A stretch of 64,000 nucleotides of DNA from Pseudomonas libanensis (GTDB lineage Bacteria > Pseudomonadota > Gammaproteobacteria > Pseudomonadales > Pseudomonadaceae), in assembly GCF_001439685.1 (NCBI RefSeq), contig NZ_JYLH01000011.1:1-64000 (forward strand). The letters run 5' to 3'. A program made the translations under genes and the position numbers. The notes under the pieces were generated by a model. It saw only the letters and a list, made by a program, of their open reading frames with translations, had not been told where the DNA came from and made no database searches. Shown here piece after piece: positions 17,766 to 25,898 of this stretch; position 1 is the stretch's first letter; the number at the start of each line of letters is the position of its first letter.

Positions 17766-17906
17766 TCATCTGTTGATCCTACTTCTGGCCTTCGGCTTTG
17801 CCGGGCGCTTTTTATCAGTTTCCTTTACCGTTTCCCTTGGTCTTTTCTTCGCCTCTTGCTCGGTTACGTATTCACCTGTGACCGCATCGCGATATCTCGT
17901 TGGCAT
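17766..17906 (-). CDS. 46-residue conserved small protein
   Basis: A short frame encoding MPTRYRDAVTGEYVTEQEA, then a Lys/Arg-rich tail (KETDKKRPAKPKARS). The opening RYRDxxTGEYVTxxxAxxxP and the later TVKETDKK match a tiny protein family that I recall from many Gram-negative genomes and phages, with no known function. AAGGG lies 8 bases before the ATG. The frame is free of the usual high-G+C antisense artefacts and its conserved pattern is the main support. Confidence 0.68.
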   Translation of the reverse strand: MPTRYRDAVTGEYVTEQEAKKRPRETVKETDKKRPAKPKARSRINR

Positions 17907-18130
17907 ATCAGCACCCTTGACAGTGTGTCGCCACGGCGGCGACCTTTTTGAGACTAGCTCGCAGGCTTATGCACACAAGGTTCCTGATGGGGATTCTGGT
18001 TACCAAGCTTTTCCGAAACAGGTGCTTACGCTATGCAGGTTCGGCAGTTTTCGAGCAGGGTTGCGTTGGCTGGGGTAGGGCGCTAACCTTCCGCCGTCGC
18101 CCTCATGGCGACCGGTTTTGACAGACTGAT
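17907..18130. other. intergenic sequence left of the leader element
   Basis: Together with the leader at 18131-18318 this makes a 412-base stretch without a gene. I see no further feature in this part. A frame at 17719-18078 on the plus strand runs across the small gene on the other strand and lacks an RBS. Confidence 0.3.
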
Positions 18131-18318
18131 TTACAGGTGTACGACCTCCATGCGATTACAGGCTTTTCTGCTGTGACGTCGTTTTATGGCGGCTGTGCGT
18201 GGGGCATCTTCGGGTGCGCCGGGTCCTGTATACCGGTCTGTCAACCCGCGCATAGCTGCCACCTGATCTTGTTTGACAGCGGGATGTGGCAGCTCCCATT
18301 GCATACAGGAGCTACACA
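18131..18318 (+). promoter_or_regulatory. structured 5' leader of the DUF6124-like gene
   Basis: The untranslated stretch before the ATG at 18319 contains a perfect 9-bp inverted repeat, AGCTGCCAC (18254-18262) and GTGGCAGCT (18286-18294), ending 13 bases before the ribosome-binding site AGGAGC. Upstream lies a G+C-rich block with smaller dyads around CATCTTCGGGTG and CCGGGTCCTGTATACCGG. I recall very similar leaders (CTGTGCGTGGG..., ...CCGGTCTGCCAACC..., AGCTGCCAC...GTGGCAGCT, ACAGGAGCTACAC) in front of many DUF3077/DUF6124 genes in Pseudomonas. A cis-acting RNA is therefore likely, with unknown ligand or partner. Confidence 0.55.
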
Positions 18319-18570
18319 ATGAGCAATCTCGATTCTGATTCCGCGTTTCCCCCTCGGAAAATATTCCATGTAGGTGCAGATGTCGGCACCGAAGAAGCCC
18401 TCACCAACGCCACCGAAATCCTCTCATCCGCCCTTCAAACTGCCTATCAATGCGCCGAAGATCCGGACAGCACGCAGTCGCCCGTGATCATGGCTCTGGC
18501 TCAATTGATCGAAAACGCGCAGATGTTGGTGGATGCCGTTCTCGAGCGTGATTTCCCCACGGCCAAATAA
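18319..18570 (+). CDS. DUF6124 (former DUF3077) family small protein
   Basis: An 83-residue acidic helical protein: MSNLDSDSAFPPRKIFHVGADVGTEEALTNA, then helices through LSSALQTAYQCAEDPD and IMALAQLIENAQMLVDAVLE. The pattern FxVxxDVxxEEAL...A is that of a Pseudomonas-specific family usually present in several copies per genome. The function is unknown. The strong RBS AGGAGC, the structured leader in front and an efficient terminator behind define a monocistronic unit. Confidence 0.82.
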   Translation: MSNLDSDSAFPPRKIFHVGADVGTEEALTNATEILSSALQTAYQCAEDPDSTQSPVIMALAQLIENAQMLVDAVLERDFPTAK

Positions 18571-18590
18571 ATACCTGCCCCCTGAAACGA

Positions 18591-18629
18591 AAAAAAGCCT
18601 GCTGAACTCAGCGCTCAGCAGGCTTTTTT
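18591..18629. terminator. bidirectional intrinsic terminator
   Basis: A perfect 15-bp inverted repeat (18591-18605 with 18615-18629), with an A run on the left and a T run on the right. It serves the DUF6124-like gene (plus) and the MFS gene (minus), which converge here. Confidence 0.9.
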
Positions 18630-18644
18630 GCGGATGCAGTCCGG

Positions 18645-19871
18645 TCAGGCAGGCTGTGCCACCAGGTTATTACTGACCTTGCGCCCCAACACCAGCACGG
18701 TCGCAAACCCGAACCCCACCAACACCGTGGCCAGGCTCAACAACACCGAGCTGCCCAGTTGGTCGACAATGCGCCCTCCAAAGAACGAGCCCAAGGCAAT
18801 GATCACCTGGAACAGCGCGACGAACAGCGGCATGCCCCGTTCCACGTCCTTGGGGGCGACGACAAACATCCAGATACTGGCGCAGGCCGGGAAAGCTCCG
18901 AAGGCGAAGCCCCAGAGGGCGATCAACATCGCCGCGCCGGTCATGCCGGTGGCGAAGTAGGGGAACAGCGCGGTGCTGGTGCCGATCATCAGCGCGACCA
19001 GCAACAGGGTGTTGCGTACGCTGCGGTTGGCGGCAAAGCCGGCGAAGATATTGCCCAGCACCCCTGCCACGCCATACAGCAACAACAGTGAGCCGATTGT
19101 TGGGCCGTCAAAGCCGGAACTGTGTTTGAAAAACGGTGCGACATAGGTGTACGCGGCAAAGTGTGCCAGGCCGATCAGCAGCACGGCGATCAACCCGACC
19201 CGTGCTTGTGGGTTGATAAACAAAGCCGGCAGGTCACGGATCTGAATGGCTTTCTCGGGGGTGAGTCGCGGCAGCAGAAAGATCTGCGCCAGCAGCACCG
19301 GAATGCCCACCAACGCCGTGACCAGAAAGGTCATGCGCCAGCCCATCAGGCCGCTGAGCCAGGTACCCACAGGCACGCCCAGAACGGTGGCCAGGGTCAC
19401 GCCCATCATGATGATCGAGGTGGCTTTCGCAACCCCAACGCCTTTGGGCGCCAGCCGCCCGCTGAGGGCAATGGCCGTGGCCCAGAAGCCGCCGATACTG
19501 ATGCCGAGCAATACGCGGCCGAACAGCAGCAGGCTGAAATCGGTGGCAAAGGCCACCACCGAGTTGGCGATGATCATCACCAGTGTCAGGCCAATCAGCA
19601 GATAACGACGGTCCATGGCGCCAATGCTGACCGACAGAAACGGCGCGGCGAGGGCGGCCATGATGCCGGGCAATGTCACCATCAATCCGGCGTGACCGGC
19701 ACTGATGCCCAGGTCGCTGGCGACGTCGTTGAGTACGCCCACCGGCAGGAATTCACTGGTCACCAGGGCGAAGGCACCCACAGCGACCGAAAGAATCGCC
19801 AGCCACTGCTGTTTGAGGCTTTGTTGATTATGTTCGGGAAGCCCGCTAGGGGCCTGGCTCGCGCTTGGCAT
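18645..19871 (-). CDS. MFS transporter, sugar-efflux/AraJ-like (DHA1)
   Basis: A 12-helix major facilitator of about 408 residues. The first helix, LSVAVGAFALVTSEFLPVGV, is characteristic of the AraJ/SotB/YdhP branch of drug or sugar exporters, and the loop 2-3 motif appears as SIGAMDRRYLL. The ATG at 19871 (MPSASQAPSG) gives a normal N-terminus; the frame extends 27 codons further upstream without a good start. The substrate cannot be predicted. It stands alone, converging on the terminator shared with the DUF6124-like gene. Confidence 0.87.
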   Translation of the reverse strand: MPSASQAPSGLPEHNQQSLKQQWLAILSVAVGAFALVTSEFLPVGVLNDVASDLGISAGHAGLMVTLPGIMAALAAPFLSVSIGAMDRRYLLIGLTLVMIIANSVVAFATDFSLLLFGRVLLGISIGGFWATAIALSGRLAPKGVGVAKATSIIMMGVTLATVLGVPVGTWLSGLMGWRMTFLVTALVGIPVLLAQIFLLPRLTPEKAIQIRDLPALFINPQARVGLIAVLLIGLAHFAAYTYVAPFFKHSSGFDGPTIGSLLLLYGVAGVLGNIFAGFAANRSVRNTLLLVALMIGTSTALFPYFATGMTGAAMLIALWGFAFGAFPACASIWMFVVAPKDVERGMPLFVALFQVIIALGSFFGGRIVDQLGSSVLLSLATVLVGFGFATVLVLGRKVSNNLVAQPA

Positions 19872-20031
19872 GGGATTGGGTTCCGGGAGACTTTTCGCCT
19901 GAAGCCAGGCGGGGAGGGAATTTGGAGTGATTATAGAAATCAGTGCTGGCAATCGGTCAGGCGCTCGTTTCGATAGTAATCATCAGTGCTATCGATGTGA
20001 GGTTCAAAGAGCCCGACTCAGCAGCACAAAC

Positions 20032-20066
20032 AAAAAAACCCAAAGCTGAGTCAGCTCCGAGCTTTG
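20032..20066 (-). terminator. terminator of the HigBA-type operon
   Basis: Stem CAAAGCT (20041-20047) with AGCTTTG (20060-20066), followed on the minus strand by a seven-T run (20038-20032), located 44 bases after the antitoxin stop. Confidence 0.65.
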
Positions 20067-20109
20067 CCTGTTATGACGATGTATAAGGTGCAGTGGCAGA
20101 GTGTTATTT

Positions 20110-20397
20110 TTAGCTAGCCAACGCATTCAGTACATGGACTGGGTCATTATGGATAGCTTTTAACAATGCCTTTGCTGGTCCGGTAGGTTCACGACGACCC
20201 TGCTCCCAGTTACGTAACGTGCCAAGTTGCACATCAATCAGCGCTGCGAATTTGGCCTGGGTCAGCCCTGTCGCCTTACGGATCTCTTTGACTCGCATTG
20301 AATCAACATGGAATTCACGAGAAGGTTCGCGTTCTCCGCGCAGGATCTCGTTCATCTCTTGAACGCTTTCCATCAGTTCATCAAAAAATCTGCTCAT
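20110..20397 (-). CDS. HigA/NadS-type antitoxin, XRE family
   Basis: A 95-residue protein with a C-terminal helix-turn-helix (residues about 35-85: KEIRKATGLTQAKFAALIDV, then TLRNWEQGRREPTGPAKALL) and an N-terminal segment (residues 1-30) expected to wrap the toxin. It follows the RelE-like toxin by two bases in toxin-first order, which is diagnostic of higBA-type systems. It should neutralise the toxin and repress the operon through its HTH. Confidence 0.88.
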   Translation of the reverse strand: MSRFFDELMESVQEMNEILRGEREPSREFHVDSMRVKEIRKATGLTQAKFAALIDVQLGTLRNWEQGRREPTGPAKALLKAIHNDPVHVLNALAS

Positions 20398-20399
20398 CG

Positions 20400-20714
20400 C
20401 TATCTCCAGTGCTCAATCGCAGCCTTCAGTGACTTGCGCTCGTCGGCGGTCAAGTCCTGCTGTCCATTTTTGGGATAGATCATCAGTAGAACAATCTGTG
20501 ATGCCGAGACGAAGTGGTAGTAGATCACGCGCGCCCCGCCTCGTTTACCATGGTTCTTGGCTGCTATTCGTATCTTGCGGACTCCACCCGTACCTTCGAC
20601 CACATCGCCGGCAGAAGGATTCACGACAAGTACGTTCTGAAAAGCCATGTAGGCATCCTCGTCGATCAACTCCTTAACGCGACGGGTGAAGACTGATGTC
20701 TCTATGAAAATCAT
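20400..20714 (-). CDS. HigB2/RelE-type mRNA interferase toxin
   Basis: A 104-residue RelE-superfamily toxin close in pattern to the Vibrio HigB2 group: VFTRRVKELIDEDAYMAFQN, GTGGVRKIRIAAKNHGKRGG, ARVIYYHF, LLMIYPKNGQQDLTADERK, with the basic GKRGGARV block that contacts ribosomal RNA. It presumably cleaves translated mRNA in the ribosomal A site when not bound by its antitoxin. Toxin and antitoxin both look intact. The operon start near 20715-20760 is the expected autoregulatory site, but I see no obvious palindrome. Confidence 0.88.
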   Translation of the reverse strand: MIFIETSVFTRRVKELIDEDAYMAFQNVLVVNPSAGDVVEGTGGVRKIRIAAKNHGKRGGARVIYYHFVSASQIVLLMIYPKNGQQDLTADERKSLKAAIEHWR

Positions 20715-20820
20715 CGCTAATGTACGCCATTGGCTTAGTTCGCTGCAATCCTAGCCGTGCGTGCTTCTGCGTGCATCCAGTGAGTTGTAACTGCTTTTTG
20801 ACGCACTCGAATGTTGCCAA

Positions 20821-21762
20821 TTATTGGTCCGCCAACCGACCCAAAAGACACTCAATAAACACCCCCTCCGCCCGGCTCATCTTCTGCTCCCGGTTCCACA
20901 GCAAGTGAATATCCACATCCGCAATTCCCTCATCTGGCGGCAACCGCCACAACAGCCCGTTCTTCACATCGTCCGCCACCACATGAATGGGCAAACACCC
21001 CAAGCCAAACCCGGCAATCACCAAACGGCGCACTTCTTCCAGGCTGGAAGATGACGCCACGATCCGCCCGCTGAACCCTTGCTGATCGCGGAAAATCGTC
21101 AGCGGCGAGAGCATTCCGCCAATCTGGTCGCTGGTAAAACTTACAAAGTTTTCCGACTGCAAATCCCCCTCGGCCAGGCCTTTGCGCCCAAACAATGGAT
21201 GGTGTTTTCCACAAAAAAACGCGTAGCGCTGACGCAGAAACAGGTGCTGTTCCAGGCGTGGCTGGGGTCGACGATTGAGACTGAGCCCCAGGGACGCGGT
21301 TTTTTCCAGCAGGGCGGCGACGATGTCGGAGCTGCGCATCACTTCGACTTCCAGATCGACCCGCGGATGTTCGCGATGAAAACCTGCGAGAAAGTCATCG
21401 AAGGTGTCTGAGTTGATGCGGCTGATCATCAGCAAGCGCACCTTGCCGATCACCTCATCACCGGGCTTTTGCAGGGCGTTGCTCATCTGCGACACCTGGC
21501 CATACATCTCACCGGCAATCGCGAAGATATGTTCACCCGCCTCGGTGAGCACGAAGCGCGGGCCACGGCGCACGATGAGTTGGCAGTCGAGTTGCTCTTC
21601 CAGGCGCTTGAGCGCCTGGCTGACGGCGGGTTGCGTCAGGTGCAGGCGCGCGGCGGCGCGGCTGATGCTCAGTTCCTGGCCGATCACGCGGAAGGTGCGC
21701 AGCAGGTTCCAGTCCAGGCGGTCGTTGAGCAGCGGATGAATATCGCGACGGGATTCGGGCAT
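20821..21762 (-). CDS. LysR-family regulator of the adjacent transport/amidohydrolase operon
   Basis: A 313-residue LysR protein: winged HTH near the N-terminus (LLRTFRVIGQELSISRAAARLHLTQPAVSQALKRLE) and a periplasmic-binding-protein-like effector domain. The start at 21762 (MPESRRDIHP) gives the normal distance to the HTH; the frame continues far upstream only because the divergent promoter lacks stops. It is divergent from the MHS transporter-hydrolase-deacetylase genes at 21920-25526, with a 157-base gap, and very likely controls them in response to a pathway intermediate. Confidence 0.9.
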   Translation of the reverse strand: MPESRRDIHPLLNDRLDWNLLRTFRVIGQELSISRAAARLHLTQPAVSQALKRLEEQLDCQLIVRRGPRFVLTEAGEHIFAIAGEMYGQVSQMSNALQKPGDEVIGKVRLLMISRINSDTFDDFLAGFHREHPRVDLEVEVMRSSDIVAALLEKTASLGLSLNRRPQPRLEQHLFLRQRYAFFCGKHHPLFGRKGLAEGDLQSENFVSFTSDQIGGMLSPLTIFRDQQGFSGRIVASSSSLEEVRRLVIAGFGLGCLPIHVVADDVKNGLLWRLPPDEGIADVDIHLLWNREQKMSRAEGVFIECLLGRLADQ

Positions 21763-21919
21763 GGCATCGCTCGATAATAAGCAGGATTTATAATCAAGAT
21801 AATAAATAGAAAATTGACTAATCATAGCCTGGAGCCGAAAAATCGGTCTTAACAAGCGCCACCAGAGCGCACCGGTTCGACCTTCTCCTGCCAAAAAAAT
21901 AACCAAAGGAGCCAGCCCC

Positions 21920-23236
21920 ATGAAGCCTTCCGCTTCGCCGCAGCCTCGCCGTGCCGCGGCCGCCGCTTTTATCGGCACCATGATCGAGTGGTACGACTTT
22001 TACATCTATGCCACCGCTGCGGCGCTGGTGTTCGGTCAGCTGTTTTTCCCCTCCGACGATAAGCTGTTCAGCACCATGGCTGCGTTCGGCACCTTCGCCG
22101 TGGGTTTTTTCGCCCGGCCATTGGGCGGCATCGTGTTCGGCCATATCGGTGACCGTATCGGCCGCAAAAAATCCCTGGTGATCACCCTGGTCATGATGGG
22201 CGTGGTCACGGTGTGCATTGGCCTGTTGCCGACCTATGCACAGATCGGTGCTGCTGCGCCGGTGCTGCTGATTCTGTTGCGAGTGGTGCAGGGCATTGCG
22301 GTGGGTGGCGAGTGGGGCGGGGCGGTGTTGATGGCTGGCGAGCATGCGCCAAAGGGGCGGCGTAATTTCTTTGCGTCCTTCGCGCAGTTGGGTAGCCCGG
22401 CGGGTTTGATCCTTTCCCTGCTGGCGTTCAGTGCGGTGACCCGTTTGCCCGAAGAAGACCTGCTCAGTTGGGGCTGGCGTCTGCCATTTCTGGCCAGCGC
22501 CTTGTTGTTGGTCGTTGGCCTGGCGATTCGCTTGGGTGTGAACGAGTCGCCGGAGTTCCTAGAAGACAAAACCCTGGCGGAAAAGGCCCGCGCCATTAAA
22601 AAGGACCAAGCCCCCGTACTGCAAGTGCTGAAAACCGCTTGGCGCCCACTGTTGTTGTGCATTGGCGCCAACACCCTGGGCATTGCCGGCGTGTATTTCA
22701 CCAACACCTTCATGATTGCCTACAGCACTCAACAACTGAGCCTGCCGCGCTCGCTGATTCTGGAATGCCTGTTCTTCGTCGCCATCATCCAGTTCTGCGT
22801 TCAGCCACTGGCCGCCTGGGTGGCGGAGAAGGTCGGCGCTACGCGGTTTCTGTGCGCCATGTGCGTGCTGGCAATGGCCTCGCCGTACCCGATGTTCGTG
22901 TTGGTCAGCAGCGGCCAGGCGCCCTTGATCGTCCTCGGCATTGCCCTGGCGGTGGTGTGCATGGCGTCGTTCTACGCAGTCATCGCAGGTTTTGTCAGCG
23001 GCCTGTTTGAAACCCGCGTGCGCTACACCGCGATCTCCCTGGCTTATCAGGTATGCGGCGCATTGGCCGGTGGCCTGACACCGTTGATCGGCACCTGGCT
23101 GGCCCATCAGTACCAAGGTCAATGGTGGCCGATGGCAGTGTTTTACAGCGTGATCGCGGCGGTCTCCTTGGTGTGCGTGCTGGCCTTGTCCCGCCGCCAT
23201 GCCACGGCCCACCGCCTGGAAATGGCACACAGTTGA
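21920..23236 (+). CDS. MHS-family metabolite:proton symporter (MFS)
   Basis: A 438-residue major facilitator of the metabolite:H+ symporter branch, recognised by GTMIEWYDFYIYATAAALVF, RPLGGIVFGHIGDRIGRKKS and RVVQGIAVGGEWGGAVL. A strong AAAGGAG precedes the ATG. Members import shikimate, alpha-ketoglutarate, proline/betaine and similar solutes. Here the next two genes are amide-cleaving enzymes, which suggests uptake of an N-acylated or N-carbamoylated compound. That assignment is inference from context. Confidence 0.92.
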   Translation: MKPSASPQPRRAAAAAFIGTMIEWYDFYIYATAAALVFGQLFFPSDDKLFSTMAAFGTFAVGFFARPLGGIVFGHIGDRIGRKKSLVITLVMMGVVTVCIGLLPTYAQIGAAAPVLLILLRVVQGIAVGGEWGGAVLMAGEHAPKGRRNFFASFAQLGSPAGLILSLLAFSAVTRLPEEDLLSWGWRLPFLASALLLVVGLAIRLGVNESPEFLEDKTLAEKARAIKKDQAPVLQVLKTAWRPLLLCIGANTLGIAGVYFTNTFMIAYSTQQLSLPRSLILECLFFVAIIQFCVQPLAAWVAEKVGATRFLCAMCVLAMASPYPMFVLVSSGQAPLIVLGIALAVVCMASFYAVIAGFVSGLFETRVRYTAISLAYQVCGALAGGLTPLIGTWLAHQYQGQWWPMAVFYSVIAAVSLVCVLALSRRHATAHRLEMAHS

Positions 23237-23247
23237 GGAAGTCAGCA

Positions 23248-24477
23248 ATGTTGAAGATTAATGGCCAGCGCCTGTGGGCCAGCCTGATGGCCATGGCCGA
23301 GATCGGCGCGACCGCACGCGGTGGCAGCTGCCGCCTGGCATTGAGCGCCGAAGACAAGGCCGGCCGCGAGCTGTTCAGTCACTGGTGTAAAGCCGCTGGC
23401 CTGACGTTGAGCGTGGATGCCATCGGTAACCTGTTCGCCCGTCGCGCGGGTACCGACAATAACGCCGCCCCGGTGATGATCGGCAGCCATCTAGATACCC
23501 AGCCCGAAGGCGGGCGCTTCGATGGCGTATACGGCGTATTGGCGGGGCTGGAGGTGATCCGCAGCCTCGACGACTACGGCGTCCAGACGCACAAGCCCCT
23601 GGAAATCGCGGTGTGGACCAACGAAGAAGGCGCACGTTTCACCCCGGCGATGCTGGGCTCGGCGGTCTTCACTGGCACCCTGGCGCTGGACAAGGCGCTG
23701 GCGACCACCGACGGTGATGGCATCAGCGTGGCCGAGGCGTTGCGCACCACCGGCTATAACGGTGAGCGTGCATTGGGTGGGGCGGTGGACGCGTATTTTG
23801 AAGCGCATATCGAGCAAGGCCCGATCCTGGAAGACAACGGCAAAACTATCGGCGTGGTGACCGGCGGCCAGGCGATTCGTTGGCTCGATGTGCGAGTCGA
23901 AGGCATGGCAGCCCATGCGGGCACCACGCCGATGGCGCTACGCAAAGACGCGTTGTACGGCGCCGCAAAAATGATCCAGGCCCTGGAAAACCTCGCCGCC
24001 GATTTTGCCCCGCATGGCCTGACCACCGTGGGTGAGTTGAGCATCGTCAAGTCGTCGCGCAACACCATCCCTGGTGTGCTCGACTTCACTGTCGATCTGC
24101 GCCATCACCGCGACGCCGATATCGACGCCATGGAGCAGCAAGTGCGCGCACGCCTGCAGGCGATAGCCGACAACCGTGGCCTGAGCGTGACCATCACACC
24201 GCACTGGATCAGCCCGGCCACGCCGTTCGACGCGCAATGCGTGGCCTGCGTACAAGCGTCGGTAGACGCTCTGGGCTACAGCCAGCAGGCCATCATCAGC
24301 GGCGCCGGCCACGATGCCATCCACCTGGCGCGCTATTGCCCGACCGCGATGATCTTCATCCCCTGCGTCGGTGGCCTGAGCCACAACGAAGCCGAAGACG
24401 TCTTGCCTGAAGACGTGCGCCAGGGCACTGATGTATTGCTCAACGCCGTGTTGAAACGCGCCGGCCGGGTTCAGTAA
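23248..24477 (+). CDS. Zn-dependent amidohydrolase, M20 family (N-carbamoyl-amino-acid hydrolase/allantoate amidohydrolase-like)
   Basis: A 409-residue bimetal hydrolase of the hydantoinase/carbamoylase group. The metal-binding segments are IGSHLDTQPEGGRFDG (His, bridging Asp), WTNEEGARF (Glu pair), EAHIEQGP (His) and the C-terminal SGAGHDA and CVGGLSHNEAE (His). The dimerisation lid lies between them. The frame opens earlier inside the transporter gene, but the ATG at 23248, 11 bases after the transporter stop, is the natural start. It probably removes an N-carbamoyl or N-acyl group from an amino acid or polyamine derivative imported by the upstream symporter. Confidence 0.9.
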   Translation: MLKINGQRLWASLMAMAEIGATARGGSCRLALSAEDKAGRELFSHWCKAAGLTLSVDAIGNLFARRAGTDNNAAPVMIGSHLDTQPEGGRFDGVYGVLAGLEVIRSLDDYGVQTHKPLEIAVWTNEEGARFTPAMLGSAVFTGTLALDKALATTDGDGISVAEALRTTGYNGERALGGAVDAYFEAHIEQGPILEDNGKTIGVVTGGQAIRWLDVRVEGMAAHAGTTPMALRKDALYGAAKMIQALENLAADFAPHGLTTVGELSIVKSSRNTIPGVLDFTVDLRHHRDADIDAMEQQVRARLQAIADNRGLSVTITPHWISPATPFDAQCVACVQASVDALGYSQQAIISGAGHDAIHLARYCPTAMIFIPCVGGLSHNEAEDVLPEDVRQGTDVLLNAVLKRAGRVQ

Positions 24478-24488
24478 GGAATATTCTT

Positions 24489-25526
24489 ATGCGTACATTC
24501 TTTCACCCCGAACAACTGTTGCATCACCCACGCAGCTACTACTCTCGTGGCCAGATGCGCACGCCTCAGGAGGTCCCCGAGCGTGCGCGCAACCTGCTGC
24601 TGGCTGCGCGAACCCTGGGCTTTGATATCCAGCAACCGGTCGACTACGGCATGGCGCCGCTGCTCGCCGTACACGGCGCGGCATACCTGGATTTTCTCCA
24701 AGAGGCCCACCAGCGCTGGAAGGAAATTCCCGAAGACTGGGGCGACGAAGTCATGTCCAACATCTTCGTACGCGAGCCCAACGCCCTGCGCGGCATTCTT
24801 GCCCAGGCGGCACGTTATCTGGCCGATGGCAGCTGCCCGATCGGTGAGCTGACTTGGCGCTCGGCGTATTGGTCAGCCCAGAGCGCGGTTGCCGCTGCCC
24901 AGGCGATCCTCGATGGCGCACCTGCCGCCTACGCCTTGTGCCGCCCACCGGGTCATCACGCCCGCTTCGATGCGGCGGGCGGCTTCTGTTACATCAATAA
25001 TGCGGCGGTGGCTGCGCAGGCGTTGCGTCAAGGCTTCCAGCGCGTCGCGGTACTCGATACCGACATGCACCACGGTCAAGGCATCCAGGAGATTTTCTAC
25101 CAGCGCGATGACGTGCTCTACACGTCGATCCATGGCGATCCGACCAACTTCTATCCCGGGGTGGCGGGCTTTGCCGAAGAAAAAGGCGATGGCCCAGGCT
25201 TAGGATTCAACCTCAACCTGCCCATGCCCCACGGTGCCAGCGAAGCGCTGTTTTTCGAAAAGCTGGAATTGGCCCTGGCAGCGGTGAAGGGCTTTTCGGC
25301 GGATGTGCTGGTGTTGTCACTGGGCTTCGATATTTACGAGCTGGACCCGCAAAGCAAGGTCGCGGTGACGCGGGAAGGATTTGCGCGGCTGGGGCAGTGC
25401 ATTCGAGGGCTGGGGTTGCCGTGCTTGATCGTGCAGGAGGGGGGGTATCACCTTGAGACACTGGATAGCAACGCGCAGGCGTTTTTCAGTGCGCCAGCGG
25501 CTTGGGAGAAACTATCAGTCGATTAA
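24489..25526 (+). CDS. histone-deacetylase-family amidohydrolase (acetylpolyamine amidohydrolase-like)
   Basis: A 345-residue arginase/deacetylase-fold enzyme. The charge-relay His pair is H156-H157 in RPPGHHARF, and the Zn ligands are D192 and H194 in DTDMHHGQG plus the Asp in SLGFDIYELDP. The glycine-rich QEGGYHLETL carries the segment before the catalytic Tyr. Its length, and the long insertion DEVMSNIFVREPNALRG, match acetylpolyamine amidohydrolases, which release acetate from acetylated polyamines. It starts 11 bases after the M20 hydrolase and is the last gene of the operon. Confidence 0.9.
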   Translation: MRTFFHPEQLLHHPRSYYSRGQMRTPQEVPERARNLLLAARTLGFDIQQPVDYGMAPLLAVHGAAYLDFLQEAHQRWKEIPEDWGDEVMSNIFVREPNALRGILAQAARYLADGSCPIGELTWRSAYWSAQSAVAAAQAILDGAPAAYALCRPPGHHARFDAAGGFCYINNAAVAAQALRQGFQRVAVLDTDMHHGQGIQEIFYQRDDVLYTSIHGDPTNFYPGVAGFAEEKGDGPGLGFNLNLPMPHGASEALFFEKLELALAAVKGFSADVLVLSLGFDIYELDPQSKVAVTREGFARLGQCIRGLGLPCLIVQEGGYHLETLDSNAQAFFSAPAAWEKLSVD

Positions 25527-25531
25527 GCGCT

Positions 25532-25564
25532 AAAAGCCTGCCGATCAGTTTTCAGCAGGCTTTT
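25532..25564. terminator. convergent terminator
   Basis: AAAAGCCTGC (25532-25541) and GCAGGCTTTT (25555-25564) form a perfect 10-bp stem with A and T tails. It lies between the deacetylase gene (plus) and the toxin gene (minus), whose last codons overlap it. Confidence 0.8.
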
Positions 25565-25898
25565 CATCTATCAATGAGCAGTCGTTCCCCTCACCTTGGA
25601 ACAGCGCCGTGTAGTTTTGCCCGCCATAAAATACCCCCACTATCGACACCGTTTCGCAATCAGGGCTCACCCTGAACGCGATGATGGTGCTGCGACGATA
25701 ATGCGTGATGCGTAAGTCGGTAAGCAGGTCGTCACGGCGCGTGCCACGCAAGGGGAACAGGGCGAGGCTTTCACAGTAGCTGACGAGTTTGTCGATAAAC
25801 CGCGTCGCTACCAAGGGGGAGCTGGCATCGCAGATGTAATCCTCCAGGGCATCGAGTTGCGTCAGGACTTCAGGCGAAAAAACCACCGAGTAGCTCAC
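25545..25898 (-). CDS. ParE-family toxin
   Basis: A 117-residue RelE/ParE-fold protein: VVFSPEVLTQLDALEDYI, ATRFIDKLVSYCESLALFP, RGTRRDDLLTDLRITHY, TIIAFRV and VGVFYGGQNYTALF, in the order expected for ParE toxins, which poison DNA gyrase. It overlaps the stop of the antitoxin gene by 4 bases. Its C-terminal tail (about 20 residues, ALFQGEGNDCSLIDEKPAEN) is longer than usual and partly encoded by the shared terminator. Both partners appear intact. Confidence 0.88.
   Translation of the reverse strand: MSYSVVFSPEVLTQLDALEDYICDASSPLVATRFIDKLVSYCESLALFPLRGTRRDDLLTDLRITHYRRSTIIAFRVSPDCETVSIVGVFYGGQNYTALFQGEGNDCSLIDEKPAEN

Noticed and set aside
17719..18078. 119-codon plus-strand frame with a hydrophobic start
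   Set aside because: It lies across the better-supported 46-residue gene on the other strand, lacks an RBS and has an incoherent second half.
18137..18322. 61-codon frame inside the leader of the DUF6124-like gene
   Set aside because: It is composed of the structured leader sequence and has no RBS; if translated it might be a leader peptide, but nothing supports that.
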